Source: Glaciecola sp. (GTDB lineage: Bacteria > Pseudomonadota > Gammaproteobacteria > Enterobacterales > Alteromonadaceae). From it: a stretch of DNA of 64,000 nt. Positions within the stretch are counted from its first letter, which is position 1; each line of letters begins with the position of its first letter. Shown in pieces: positions 44,696 through 53,838 of this stretch. The notes below the pieces were generated by a model. It was not told the DNA's origin. It saw only the letters and a program-made list of their open reading frames with translations, and did not search any database. The position numbers and the translations under genes were made by a program. The stretch is from positions 1 through 64,000 of the forward strand of contig JAQWNF010000038.1 of the NCBI GenBank assembly GCA_029246415.1, given 5' to 3'.

Positions 44696-45463
44696 TTAGT
44701 TAAGCAGCTAGCGCCTTATTTAAAACAAGCACAGCTGTGTTTCACCGGAACAGGATGGTCGTCCGAAAATGAAACGAACGCCATAAAAATGGCACTCGCC
44801 AACCATACCCCAGTCATTAGCTTAGTGGACCACTGGGTCAACTACCAAGATCGCTTTACGCGAAACGACCTATATGTCTTACCCGATGCAATTGTTGTCA
44901 CTGATGACTACGCCTATAATCAAGCACAACAGGTATTAGCTGAGCGACCAATATGGCAAATCGATAATCTGTATCTGGCACAATCCGCACAGCAAATTAT
45001 GCGGCTTAGCGAGGGTTACGTTTCAAGGTCTAATATTCTGTATTTAGCAGAACCTGTGCGGGTCGAATGGGATAAGTCTCATGCGCATATCTGTGCCGAG
45101 TATCAAGGACTAGCATTGATGCTGTATCATTTGTCTAACACGCTTAGTGTCGATAAATCACAGCAATATACGATTAGGATCAGACCTCACCCGAGTGAAG
45201 ACCCGCACTTTTATAATCGGTTTATAGCCTTAGCAAAAACACAACATCCTCACCTTGTTGTCAAATTGGATGATAGCCCTAATATTCAGGTGTCGATAGC
45301 TCGAGCAAATCGAGTATATGGTTTAGAAAGCTTTGCAATGGTGCTCGCTATGTCCAGTGGGAAAGACGTTTATTCCACATTACCTCCTTGGGCGCATACT
45401 GCGCGATTACCTCACCCACAACTTCAGCATTTAGCGCAAATGTACCCAAATTTTAATTGTTAA
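44675..45463 (+). pseudogene. 5'-truncated surface-polysaccharide glycosyltransferase-like gene
   Basis: The frame is open from the codon after TAA 44672-44674 to 45463. An internal ATG at 44789 gives 224 aa, but conserved-looking sequence continues upstream of it (LAPYLKQAQLCFTGTGWSS), so the gene has lost its start. GTGWSS...PVISLVDHWVNY and YTIRIRPHPSEDPHFYNRF, then RVYGLESFAMVLAMSSGKDVYS, look like the C-terminal nucleotide-sugar half of a GT-B-type capsule or surface glycan protein. Family placement is tentative. Its truncated 5' end meets the truncated 5' end of the flavoprotein remnant near 44680. Confidence 0.65.
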
Positions 45464-45575
45464 ATCAAAATATTTCACATACCAGTACTTGCTTTTTGAG
45501 CTTTTGTGCTTAAATTAGCATTAAACGTATATCACCATTTAATGCATTAAATACATCAATAAGGATGACACTCAC

Positions 45576-46451
45576 ATGTTTCGCATCGGATTATTTATCA
45601 TGACCAATATTGCTATTATGGTTTTGATCTCAGTAATATTTAGTTTGTTTGGGATACAAGGCGTATTAGCTGAAAACGGCGTGGATTTAAACCTCAGCGC
45701 GCTCTTGGTTTATTCGGCGGTTATCGGCTTTAGTGGTGCACTCATTTCATTATTTATATCCAAATTTATGGCTATACGTAGTATGAATGTGCACGTCATC
45801 ACACAACCACAAAATAGTGAAGAACGTTGGTTAGTCGATGTAGTAAGACGCCAAGCTAAGCAAGCCGGTATCGGTATGCCTGAAGTGGGTATTTTTAATC
45901 ATCCAAGTCCCAATGCATTCGCCACAGGATGGAATCGTAATAACTCTTTAGTTGCAGTCAGCACCGGACTGATGCGTCACATGAACAAAACCGAAGTAGA
46001 AGCAGTATTAGCCCACGAGATATGCCATGTTGCCAATGGTGACATGGTTACGATGACATTATTACAAGGTGTGATTAATACCTTTGTAGTGTTTTTCTCA
46101 CGCATCATTGGACACATTGTAGACCGTGTTGTGTTTAAGGTCGAGCGTGGTCATGGCCCCGCCTATTGGATAGTATCAATGGTTGCACAAGTTATCCTCG
46201 GTATATTAGCTCAGATAATTGTGATGTGGTTTTCACGCTATCGCGAATACCGTGCTGACGCAGGCGCTGGAAAACTAGTAGGAAACCGTAATATGATTGC
46301 CGCATTACAACGTTTAAAAACCAACCCAGATGATGAAGGATTACCGTCGGAAATGTCGGCATTAGCGATAAATGGTGGCAGTATTAAAGCATTATTCTCT
46401 AGTCACCCACCGCTAGATGATCGGATTAAAGCATTACAACAGCCTCGTTAA
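45576..46451 (+). CDS. htpX: Membrane zinc metalloprotease HtpX
   Basis: 291 aa, close to E. coli HtpX (293). Two N-terminal spans (about 5-28, 41-65), then the zinc motif AHEICHV (His147, Glu148, His151), with the third ligand in the SRYREYRADAGAG region. Two further hydrophobic segments (TLLQGVINTFVVFFSRIIG; MVAQVILGILAQIIVMWF) follow. The C-terminus reads SSHPPLDDRIKAL, the usual ending. It degrades misfolded inner-membrane proteins alongside FtsH. AAGGA lies before the ATG. A terminator hairpin embraces its stop codon. Confidence 0.95.
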   Translation: MFRIGLFIMTNIAIMVLISVIFSLFGIQGVLAENGVDLNLSALLVYSAVIGFSGALISLFISKFMAIRSMNVHVITQPQNSEERWLVDVVRRQAKQAGIGMPEVGIFNHPSPNAFATGWNRNNSLVAVSTGLMRHMNKTEVEAVLAHEICHVANGDMVTMTLLQGVINTFVVFFSRIIGHIVDRVVFKVERGHGPAYWIVSMVAQVILGILAQIIVMWFSRYREYRADAGAGKLVGNRNMIAALQRLKTNPDDEGLPSEMSALAINGGSIKALFSSHPPLDDRIKALQQPR

Positions 46452-46465
46452 GAGGCTGCTATTTT
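46440..46465 (+). terminator. htpX terminator overlapping its stop codon
   Basis: A 7-bp stem (CAGCCTC with GAGGCTG) closed by a GTTAA loop, followed by CTATTTT. The htpX stop codon lies in the loop and first stem base. Confidence 0.65.
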
Positions 46466-46501
46466 CGAGTTTACTTAACAAATACGCTCAAAGGGATGCG
46501 G

Positions 46502-47512
46502 CTATTCCCAATCGTTTTCTAACACGATACGATAACGCGCATTGCCTTTTTCCATATGTGCAAACGCTTCATTAATTTGTGACATAGGAAACATCTCCAC
46601 TTGCGGTTTAATCTCATGTTGAACCGCAAATGCTAACATCTCTTTGATCACATTAGGTGCGCCAACTGGCGAAGATGAGATACTTTTTTGTCCACCCATC
46701 AAATTAAACACACCAATTTTCAACGGTTCGAGCGCTGCCCCGACGAAGTGTAAACGTCCTTTGGGTTTTAGCGTGCCCAAATAGGCGTTCCAATCAAGCG
46801 TGACATTAACGGTGGAAATAATAAAGTCAAACGAACTGGCTGCAGCATGGAGTTCAGATTCTATGGTTGAATTAATCACATGATGTGCGCCAAGGCAATA
46901 CGCCTCTTGAGCTTTAGCATCAGAAGAACTAAATGCCGTCACTTCACAGCCCCACGCGCGGAAAAACTGCAACGCCATATGCCCTAACCCACCAATACCA
47001 ATCACTGCAACCTTATCTGTTGGCTTGATCCCAAATTGAACCAATGGATTAAAAACCGTCACACCACCACAGAACAATGGGCCAGCAATCTTTAGATCCA
47101 TTCCCGCGGGTAAAGGGACAACGGCTGTAGCATTAGCACGTACCACCTGAGCAAATCCTCCATGACGACCTATAATTGTCCCTTGTGCCGAATGACATAA
47201 ATTTTGGTCACCAGTATCACAAGAATCACACTGATGACAATAATCACTATGCCAACCTATGCCTACCGCTTGGCCAACTTGTAAATGTGTTACATGCTCG
47301 CCAACCGCTTTAACCGTTCCGGCGACTTCATGTCCACCGACGAATGGATATTGAGTCATCCCCCATTCGTTATCTTTCATCGACATATCAGAGTGACACA
47401 CGCCACAATATGCCACATCAATATCGACTTGATGCGCAGCTATGTCAGGCATAGTAAAGGTAAACGGGGTAAACTCTGCATCAGCAGCTTCAACAGCATA
47501 GGCTTTTATCAT
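46502..47512 (-). CDS. Zinc-dependent NAD(P) alcohol dehydrogenase (YahK/CAD-like)
   Basis: 336 aa. Catalytic zinc ligands: Cys36 in YCGVCHSD and His61-Glu62 in GGHEVAGTV. The structural zinc site has four cysteines, 92, 95, 98 and 106 (YCHQCDSCDTGDQNLC). The Rossmann segment is VAVIGIGGLGHMALQFF. It resembles the cinnamyl-alcohol-dehydrogenase/YahK group, broad NADPH-dependent aldehyde reductases that detoxify aldehydes. GAAAGGAG-like sequence lies upstream. It stands alone, divergent from the ABC exporter operon. Confidence 0.9.
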   Translation of the reverse strand: MIKAYAVEAADAEFTPFTFTMPDIAAHQVDIDVAYCGVCHSDMSMKDNEWGMTQYPFVGGHEVAGTVKAVGEHVTHLQVGQAVGIGWHSDYCHQCDSCDTGDQNLCHSAQGTIIGRHGGFAQVVRANATAVVPLPAGMDLKIAGPLFCGGVTVFNPLVQFGIKPTDKVAVIGIGGLGHMALQFFRAWGCEVTAFSSSDAKAQEAYCLGAHHVINSTIESELHAAASSFDFIISTVNVTLDWNAYLGTLKPKGRLHFVGAALEPLKIGVFNLMGGQKSISSSPVGAPNVIKEMLAFAVQHEIKPQVEMFPMSQINEAFAHMEKGNARYRIVLENDWE

Positions 47513-47731
47513 GGAAATTCCTGTTTTTTATAAAGGAGAATAATAGATCATAGAGCATCGAAATATAACTCAATCCACGCACTATAATAAGTCTACTTTA
47601 CCACTAACTATTTGTACTCGAATACCTATTGTATCCTTCCATTTACAATCTATTACAATTTGTCGCTTAGCCAAATACAACCAATCACGCACTATACTCG
47701 TTATAATATTAAATAATTAAAAAAGTGCGGC

Positions 47732-48406
47732 ATGATTACACTCAACAATATCGTAAAACAATTTCAAAATGGCGATGAAGTCGTCACTGCCATTGATGAT
47801 GTGTCGTTGCACATAAAACGCAATGAGTTTGTCGCCATTATGGGCACGTCTGGTTCGGGTAAATCCACCCTAATGAACGTCTTAGGCTGCCTTGACACTC
47901 CCACTTCAGGACAATACCACTTAGATGACAATAACGTCGCACAGTTAGACGACGACCAGTTATCCCAGATCCGAAATAAATATATTGGCTTTATTTTTCA
48001 GACCTTTCACTTGCTACCTAAACTCGACGTTATTGGTAATATTAAATTGCCTTTGCGCTATAGTGATGTGTCAGAAGATGAGGCGCAAGCCCGCACATTG
48101 GCGCTTATTGAACGTGTTGGATTAACGCATCGCAAGCACCATCGTCCCTATGAAATGTCGGGAGGGCAACGCCAACGCGTCGCCATCGCTCGCGCGTTAG
48201 TCAATCAACCTAGTGTTATCTTAGCCGATGAACCTACCGGTAATTTAGATTCCAAAACCTCGGAAGAAATTATGGCGTTACTGACCGAGCTCCACCAACA
48301 AGGTCAAACCATCGTGATGGTCACCCATGAACAAGATATTGCGGATTTTGCTCAACGCGTGATCCGCATGAAAGACGGAAAAATTATTGAGGATAGCAGC
48401 AAATGA
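47732..48406 (+). CDS. ABC transporter ATP-binding protein (MacB/LolD type)
   Basis: 224 aa. Walker A GTSGSGKST (38-46), Q-loop IFQTFHLLPKL, signature MSGGQRQRVAIARAL (142-156), Walker B VILADEPTGNLD (162-173) and the H-loop MVTHE. The subfamily is that of MacB, LolD and YknY, which power mechanotransmission-type transporters. It is first of a four-gene operon with a tandem adaptor, a lipoprotein adaptor and a MacB-type permease; the next gene overlaps by 4 bp. Upstream lie two near-identical 15-bp repeats. Confidence 0.93.
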   Translation: MITLNNIVKQFQNGDEVVTAIDDVSLHIKRNEFVAIMGTSGSGKSTLMNVLGCLDTPTSGQYHLDDNNVAQLDDDQLSQIRNKYIGFIFQTFHLLPKLDVIGNIKLPLRYSDVSEDEAQARTLALIERVGLTHRKHHRPYEMSGGQRQRVAIARALVNQPSVILADEPTGNLDSKTSEEIMALLTELHQQGQTIVMVTHEQDIADFAQRVIRMKDGKIIEDSSK

Positions 48407-50427
48407 AATCTTTCATGCCAACTACATTATCCAGGAGCTTCAGCCTTCGCAATAACTTCAGCCTCGGCACTAGCTTCATTCTGGGCATTAGCTTCACTTT
48501 TGGCATTAGTGCCATGCTCGTCAGCGCCTTAATTCATGCCGATCCAGTGCCATTAGTTTTATCAGGTAAAGTCTCCTCCTCCGCCAAACAATCCGTTGTT
48601 GCTCCGCGTGGTGCATCATGGAATATCCAATTACAATGGATGGAAGAAGAAGGCAAAGTTGTGCAACAAGGTGACTTAGTAGTCGTGTTTGATGGCGCGA
48701 CAGAGCAAAGCCGATTAGAACAAAACCAAGAGACGCTTGAGCGTTTATTACTCGAGTATAAACAATTAGACATGCGCCTCAAACAAGAGCTGACTGAAGC
48801 CCAAGGTCGATTAAAAGTGGCCAAGATGCAAGTGGCCAAAGCGAAAATTGAAGTATCGGTTAATAGCGATACCTTGAGTGATTATCAAAAAGGGCAAAAT
48901 CAAATGGTCCTAGAGCGTGCCCTACTCGAACAAATTAAAGCTGAGGAAGCGCTCAAAAAATCCGAAAAACAACGCATATCCGGTCTAGAGAAGAAAAACC
49001 TCGATATTTTAAAAGAACGCGATGACATTCAATATTACGAAAACCTGTTAACTAAGCTCAATGTTGTCGCTAAACATACCGGCCCTGTTACCTACGCCAA
49101 TCACCCATGGAATGGCACTAAAATGGCGTCAGGCATGAATGTTCAACCAAGTTGGGCGATTTTAGATGTTCAAGCGACCAGTGACTATCAAGTTGAAAGT
49201 TTTGTGCATGAAATCGACGCGTTAAGTCTAAGCATAGGTCAGCAAGTTTCACTGCATTTTGATGCGTTTTCAGAACAAGCTTATTCCGGCACCATTGCAT
49301 CAGTGGGTACGCAAGCAGAAAGCAAGCCACAAATGAGTAACGCCGCGTACTTTCCGGTTATCATTACTTTTGATACGCTGCCTGAGCGTACTTTATTTCC
49401 TGGTATGAGTGTACGCATTGTCAAACATGCTCAGCCTAATACAAACAATCAAGTACAAGACAAGTTGCAACTCACTCAATCAGCAACGACCGCAAACAGC
49501 AGTAAAACCAGTCTGAGTGACACCCCAATTATCACCATTCCTGCAGAGTTAATGTCTCTGCAAACTGTCACTATCGGGCCGCCCAGTATTCGACGTATGT
49601 GGCAATACAAAATTCAACGTTTAGTCCCTGAAAATAAAATCGTTACTGCAGGTGATGTACTCGTCAAATTTGACGGCCAAGATTTACGCACGCGCATGTT
49701 AACCCGCCAATCTGAGCTTGATGCTGCTACAAAAGGACTCGAAAAGCTGATTTTAGAAGATACCGCGGCTCAAGAAGACCTCGAATTAGCATTAGCAGAA
49801 GCATCAATGAACGAAGATAAAGCCCGTAGAAAAGTAGAAATTACGGTCTCATCTCGCTCTGAGGTAGAACGCCGCAAGCAAGAAGCTGACTTTGCCATTA
49901 TGCAAGCTCTTAAAGCGCAAGCATTACAACGCCTTGACGAGCATAAAACGCGTCGCGTAGTAAACCAACAAGTACAAGAAGCACGCATTATGAATTTGCA
50001 AACGCGCGTAGATGAAATAAAAGATAGCATTGATAAATTAACGATTACCAGCCCTGGTGATGGCATTGTTATTTTCCGCGATAATGGCGATGGCGATAAA
50101 CCTGCTGTAGGCGATACTGTATTTATGGGTAATTCGCTCCTTGATGTACCATCATTGCAAAACCTTGCGATCAAAATGGAAGTCGATGAGTCAGATACCA
50201 ATAAAGTCAGTATTGGACAATCCGTTGATGTAGTGCTCAATGCCTACCCTGAGAGAGTGTTTACCGGCACTATCACTAGTAAAGGGCAAGCCTATCGCAA
50301 CAAGTCACAGCGCAATCAAAAAGTCGTTTTTGATGCTTGGGTAACGCTAGATGATTTAGACTTATCGATTATGCGCCCCGGAATGCAAGCCAATGTTAAT
50401 ATTGCAGCACTTGCAGGAGCGCGTTAA
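48403..50427 (+). CDS. Tandem-module HlyD/MacA-like periplasmic adaptor
   Basis: 674 aa, about twice a usual membrane-fusion protein. The N-terminal segment holds a hydrophobic anchor built of 6-residue repeats (12-35). Module 1 (about 50-345) has a lipoyl-type half (VVQQGDLVVVFDGATEQSRLEQN), a long helical hairpin, a second lipoyl half and a beta-barrel (YQVESFVHEIDALSLSIGQQVSLHFDAF). Module 2 (about 375-670) repeats the plan: VTAGDVLVKFDGQDLRTRM, a long hairpin, GDGIVIFRDNGDGDKPAVGDTVF and VEVDESDTNKV-like barrel to MRPGMQANV. It overlaps the ATPase gene by 4 bp and the next adaptor gene by 1 bp. It probably bridges the inner-membrane transporter to an outer-membrane channel not encoded here. 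Confidence 0.85.
   Translation: MKSFMPTTLSRSFSLRNNFSLGTSFILGISFTFGISAMLVSALIHADPVPLVLSGKVSSSAKQSVVAPRGASWNIQLQWMEEEGKVVQQGDLVVVFDGATEQSRLEQNQETLERLLLEYKQLDMRLKQELTEAQGRLKVAKMQVAKAKIEVSVNSDTLSDYQKGQNQMVLERALLEQIKAEEALKKSEKQRISGLEKKNLDILKERDDIQYYENLLTKLNVVAKHTGPVTYANHPWNGTKMASGMNVQPSWAILDVQATSDYQVESFVHEIDALSLSIGQQVSLHFDAFSEQAYSGTIASVGTQAESKPQMSNAAYFPVIITFDTLPERTLFPGMSVRIVKHAQPNTNNQVQDKLQLTQSATTANSSKTSLSDTPIITIPAELMSLQTVTIGPPSIRRMWQYKIQRLVPENKIVTAGDVLVKFDGQDLRTRMLTRQSELDAATKGLEKLILEDTAAQEDLELALAEASMNEDKARRKVEITVSSRSEVERRKQEADFAIMQALKAQALQRLDEHKTRRVVNQQVQEARIMNLQTRVDEIKDSIDKLTITSPGDGIVIFRDNGDGDKPAVGDTVFMGNSLLDVPSLQNLAIKMEVDESDTNKVSIGQSVDVVLNAYPERVFTGTITSKGQAYRNKSQRNQKVVFDAWVTLDDLDLSIMRPGMQANVNIAALAGAR
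48436..48507 (+). repeat. Four 18-bp coding repeats in the adaptor's N-terminal anchor
   Basis: Four in-frame 18-bp units encode SFSLRN, NFSLGT, SFILGI and SFTFGI, each starting A-G/A-C-TTC. Units three and four are most alike. The repeat lengthens the hydrophobic export anchor. Similarity is visible by eye; units are diverged. Confidence 0.7.
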
Positions 50428-51638
50428 TGAATAATGTATCACGCCGATTGACTCTTACTCTCGCTATGACGTTGATTTTATTATTGCAAGGCTGTGGAGA
50501 TGATATCCAAAGTAGTATACCTACCTATCAAGTACAAGCTCAACCGTTTGCTATTGAAATAACAGCTACAGGTGAAATAGAAGCCGCAGAATCACAAAAA
50601 ATAGTTTCTCCAGGACGCCGACCTATGATGCTTGCTTGGTTGGCCGAAGAAAACACGTATGTTAAAGAAGGTGATGTGATTGCTCGCTTTGACTCTGAAC
50701 GGATTATCCGTGACAAAAATGAGGAAGAGTTTGCGGTATTAAAACTGCAACAAGACATTATTAATTCTCAAGCCTCGCAAACCCAAGAAAAACAAGATAT
50801 TCGCTGGGAACAGAATTTTGTTGAAGAAGAATTTGCTTTTGTCGACCGTTTTGCCATCGATGATTTGCGGATCTATAGTCAACTGGACATTATCGACACG
50901 TTACAAAATCGTGACTTCCTAGAAGCCAAAGATGCGTTTTTAGCGTGGAAAGAAACCAGCGTGTTAGAACAACATGATTCAGCTACTTCTGTACTAGATA
51001 TTCAACAACAAGGCCATCAACGCAAACTACAACAATATTTATCAGCGCTGAAACAATTAGAAGTAACCGCACCTTATTCGGGCTTATTAGTTTACATCAA
51101 AGACCGTCGCGGAGAAAAGCCGTCAGTAGGCAATACCATATTTCCGGGTAGCCCTCTGGCTGAAATCCCCAACCTAGAAAACTTACAAGCGCGTTTGTAT
51201 GTGTTAGCAGATGATGCCATTGATTTAGCTGAAACACAGCAAGTTGCCATTCAATTAGATGCGTTTCCGGATAAAACGTTTACGGGGCAATTATCCTCGG
51301 TTTCTGCTTTTCCTAGAGAAATTAAGCGCGGTAATCCCATTAAATATTACGAGCTTACTGCAACGATTAACGAGCAAGATACAAGCGTCTTAAAACCCGG
51401 AAGAAAACTCTCTGCGACCATCAATGTTACAGAGCCGCAGGATGCGATTGCCGTGCCGTTACAAAGTATTATTTACGAACAAGAACAAAGCTTTGTGTAT
51501 TTACAGCAAGGGGATGAGTTTAAAAAACACCCTGTCACTACTGGACGCAAAAATTTATACTTTATCGAAATTACATCGGGTTTAGCGTTCAATGATGCCA
51601 TTGCCCTAAGCGCAGTTACCGCTGGAGCAACACAATGA
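50427..51638 (+). CDS. Periplasmic adaptor lipoprotein (MacA-like)
   Basis: 403 aa. A signal peptide with lipobox ends LILLLQGC (Cys23), so it is probably a lipoprotein. The membrane-fusion plan follows: a lipoyl half (MLAWLAEENTYVKEGDVIARFDSERI), a helical hairpin about 95-210, the second lipoyl half (LEVTAPYSGLLVYIKDRRGEKPSVGNTIF) and a beta-barrel (LQARLYVLADDAIDLAETQQVAIQLDAFPDKTF). A membrane-proximal domain closes it (AIAVPLQSIIYEQEQSFVYL). GGAG lies seven bases before the ATG. It overlaps its neighbours by 1 and 4 bp in the exporter operon. Confidence 0.88.
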   Translation: MNNVSRRLTLTLAMTLILLLQGCGDDIQSSIPTYQVQAQPFAIEITATGEIEAAESQKIVSPGRRPMMLAWLAEENTYVKEGDVIARFDSERIIRDKNEEEFAVLKLQQDIINSQASQTQEKQDIRWEQNFVEEEFAFVDRFAIDDLRIYSQLDIIDTLQNRDFLEAKDAFLAWKETSVLEQHDSATSVLDIQQQGHQRKLQQYLSALKQLEVTAPYSGLLVYIKDRRGEKPSVGNTIFPGSPLAEIPNLENLQARLYVLADDAIDLAETQQVAIQLDAFPDKTFTGQLSSVSAFPREIKRGNPIKYYELTATINEQDTSVLKPGRKLSATINVTEPQDAIAVPLQSIIYEQEQSFVYLQQGDEFKKHPVTTGRKNLYFIEITSGLAFNDAIALSAVTAGATQ

Positions 51639-52894
51639 AAACCACCTTACCTAGACAACAATTCACCGTGTTAATTAAAGATGCGCTATACGAGTTATCT
51701 TCGCAAAAATTACGTACCTTTTTAACCTTACTCGGCATGATATTCGGTGTGGGTGCGGTGATTGCCATGCTCAATATTGGTGAAGGCGCAGAACGCGAAG
51801 CATTAAAACTAATTGACTCAATGGGCGTCAATAACATCATTATCAACCAACGCGAATACAATGATGGCGAACTAAGTGAAATACGTGAAGACTCTTTAGG
51901 GCTTACCACGGGTGATGTCGCTGCTGCGACCAATACATTACCGTTTGTAGAGGACTTCAGTGCAACAAAAATTATCAAAACATTCGATATTTACTCTGAT
52001 TATGCTAAATCCGACGCCCAAGTATTAGGTGTATCGCAGCGTTATTTTACGCATTCTAATCTGACACTTGCCCAAGGTCGCTATTTAACCCCTGGAGACG
52101 ATAGCACACTAGCACAAGTAGCGGTCATTGGAGCAGATACCGCACGAGAGCTGTTTCCCGACAACACACAAATTGTTGGCGAATTGCTTAAAGTCAATCA
52201 CGTATGGTTAACAGTTGTAGGGGTACTTACCGCCCCAGCCGGCAGTAAAGATGAATTTCAAGGGGTTAAAATTGGTGGTGACCGCTACAGTATCTTCGTG
52301 CCGCTTGCGACCTCATTAAAGAAATTTGCCCACAATGTCTTAGCCAGCGAACTCGATAGCATCAAATTAAAAATTGCAGAAACGCAAAATCCGGTCGTGG
52401 CAGCCAAGGCCGTGACGCATTTAATGCAAATGCGCCACAATAATATCCAAGATTATGACATTGTTATTCCTGCAGAGTTACTCGCCCAACAAAAACAAAC
52501 CCAACAAATATTTAATATTGTGATGGCGTGTGTGGCCGGTATTTCATTGTTGGTAGGTGGTATTGGGATCATGAACATCATGTTGGCTAATGTCATGGAG
52601 CGTACAACAGAAATTGGCTTATTGCGCGCAGTCGGTGCAACGCAACAAGATATTCGATTACAGTTTTTAGCTGAGAGTTTTACGATTTCAGTACTCGGCG
52701 GCTTGCTCGGCATCGTCTTCGGACTCGCCTTATCTGAAATCATTGGATTTTACAGTGAATGGGCGGTGAGCTGGTCTCCTATGGCCATTATACTATCTTT
52801 GAGTATTTGCTTATTGGTTGGCGTGGGTTTTGGCGTGTTTCCCGCTATCAAAGCTTCAAAATTAAATCCAATTGAAGCTCTGCATAGCGATTAA
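51635..52894 (+). CDS. MacB-type ABC transporter permease
   Basis: 419 aa. The first span (LRTFLTLLGMIFGVGAVIAML) is preceded by a cytosolic stretch. A large periplasmic MacB_PCD domain spans about 55-285. The FtsX-like domain with three spans closes it: IVMACVAGISLLVGGIGIMNIMLANV, FLAESFTISVLGGLLGIVFGLAL and IILSLSICLLVGVGFGVFPAIKASKLNPIEAL. The GxxxxPAxKASKLNPIEAL end is the family signature. The partner ATPase is the first gene of the operon. The periplasmic domain suggests extrusion of a periplasmic or membrane substrate (peptide, lipid or drug). Confidence 0.93.
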   Translation: MKTTLPRQQFTVLIKDALYELSSQKLRTFLTLLGMIFGVGAVIAMLNIGEGAEREALKLIDSMGVNNIIINQREYNDGELSEIREDSLGLTTGDVAAATNTLPFVEDFSATKIIKTFDIYSDYAKSDAQVLGVSQRYFTHSNLTLAQGRYLTPGDDSTLAQVAVIGADTARELFPDNTQIVGELLKVNHVWLTVVGVLTAPAGSKDEFQGVKIGGDRYSIFVPLATSLKKFAHNVLASELDSIKLKIAETQNPVVAAKAVTHLMQMRHNNIQDYDIVIPAELLAQQKQTQQIFNIVMACVAGISLLVGGIGIMNIMLANVMERTTEIGLLRAVGATQQDIRLQFLAESFTISVLGGLLGIVFGLALSEIIGFYSEWAVSWSPMAIILSLSICLLVGVGFGVFPAIKASKLNPIEALHSD

Positions 52895-52917
52895 GAGACA
52901 CATACCCTCTACTGCAG

Positions 52918-53817
52918 TTATTGCTCAGCGTAGATGGTCGATGTAATAGGCACTAATGCGGGTGCCTGTTCAAACCAATGTAAAAAGATATCTGCGGTTA
53001 TCTTTTGTTGAATGTTGTGTTTTTGTTCTGAGGGGCAGAACAAACTGACACAAATTTCATATTTACCATAGATATTAGTTTCAACCGAAATATCCGGTTC
53101 AATATCGATAAACTCAGTATCTAATTGGCGTTCAATGACCCCTTTGTAGCGCTCTGCTACTATGCGGAAATCTTCACAATAATGACGCGCACGATCAAGC
53201 AACTGAGGGACTATTTCGTAAGGATTTGAATGCGGTTCCAAAGTCACTTTGAATTGATGGATCGCATAGCGCTTGAGGAAGTTAAGGTTCGTTACCGTGC
53301 GAGTCACAATCAAGCTATTGGGGATATATAGATGCTTGCCGGTATAATCCATCGACTGCTCATCAATTTCTAAAACCGTGACTTTAGCCCAATCTAACTC
53401 GACGACTTCGCCGCACACATTGTTGAGCTGCACCCAATCTCCGACGCGAAAAGGACGAGCAGAGATTGCATACAAATACCCTAAAAAGCATTGAATAAAT
53501 TCACGGGTCGCTAAGACAATAGCTACCATAAAAGCCGCTATCGAAAATGCAAGGTTTTGCAATTCACCAGACCACAAAGAGATTAGCAACAAGAGCGCAG
53601 CTAAATTAACAATATTCTTAAATGAATTAACCGCGATACGTTTGTTTGCACCGCGCTGATAGCGACGACGCAATAAACGCACTACCGTTTGTTTGATTAA
53701 TAAAAACCCCCCAAGCAACAACAAACTCGAGAAGAATTTATACTCATTAACAAACAACATAATTTGTGCAAGGGGGAGTGATTCCCAGAATTCATGCATA
53801 CGACTAACAACACTCAA
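52918..53817 (-). CDS. MscS-like mechanosensitive channel (short)
   Basis: 299 aa. Hydrophobic segments lie at about 31-48 (FSSLLLLGGFLLIKQTV), 67-85 and 89-105. The pore/beta-domain junction reads VAIVLATREFIQCFLGYLYAISARPFRVGDWVQLNNVCGEVVELDWAKVTV, followed by LYIPNSLIVTRTVTNLN, the conserved MscS segments. It lies 21 bp downstream of proB on the same strand, so they are probably co-transcribed. Proline synthesis and solute release are both osmotic responses, which makes that pairing sensible. Confidence 0.88.
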   Translation of the reverse strand: MSVVSRMHEFWESLPLAQIMLFVNEYKFFSSLLLLGGFLLIKQTVVRLLRRRYQRGANKRIAVNSFKNIVNLAALLLLISLWSGELQNLAFSIAAFMVAIVLATREFIQCFLGYLYAISARPFRVGDWVQLNNVCGEVVELDWAKVTVLEIDEQSMDYTGKHLYIPNSLIVTRTVTNLNFLKRYAIHQFKVTLEPHSNPYEIVPQLLDRARHYCEDFRIVAERYKGVIERQLDTEFIDIEPDISVETNIYGKYEICVSLFCPSEQKHNIQQKITADIFLHWFEQAPALVPITSTIYAEQ

Positions 53818-53838
53818 AAATTAAAACAATACTTAATT

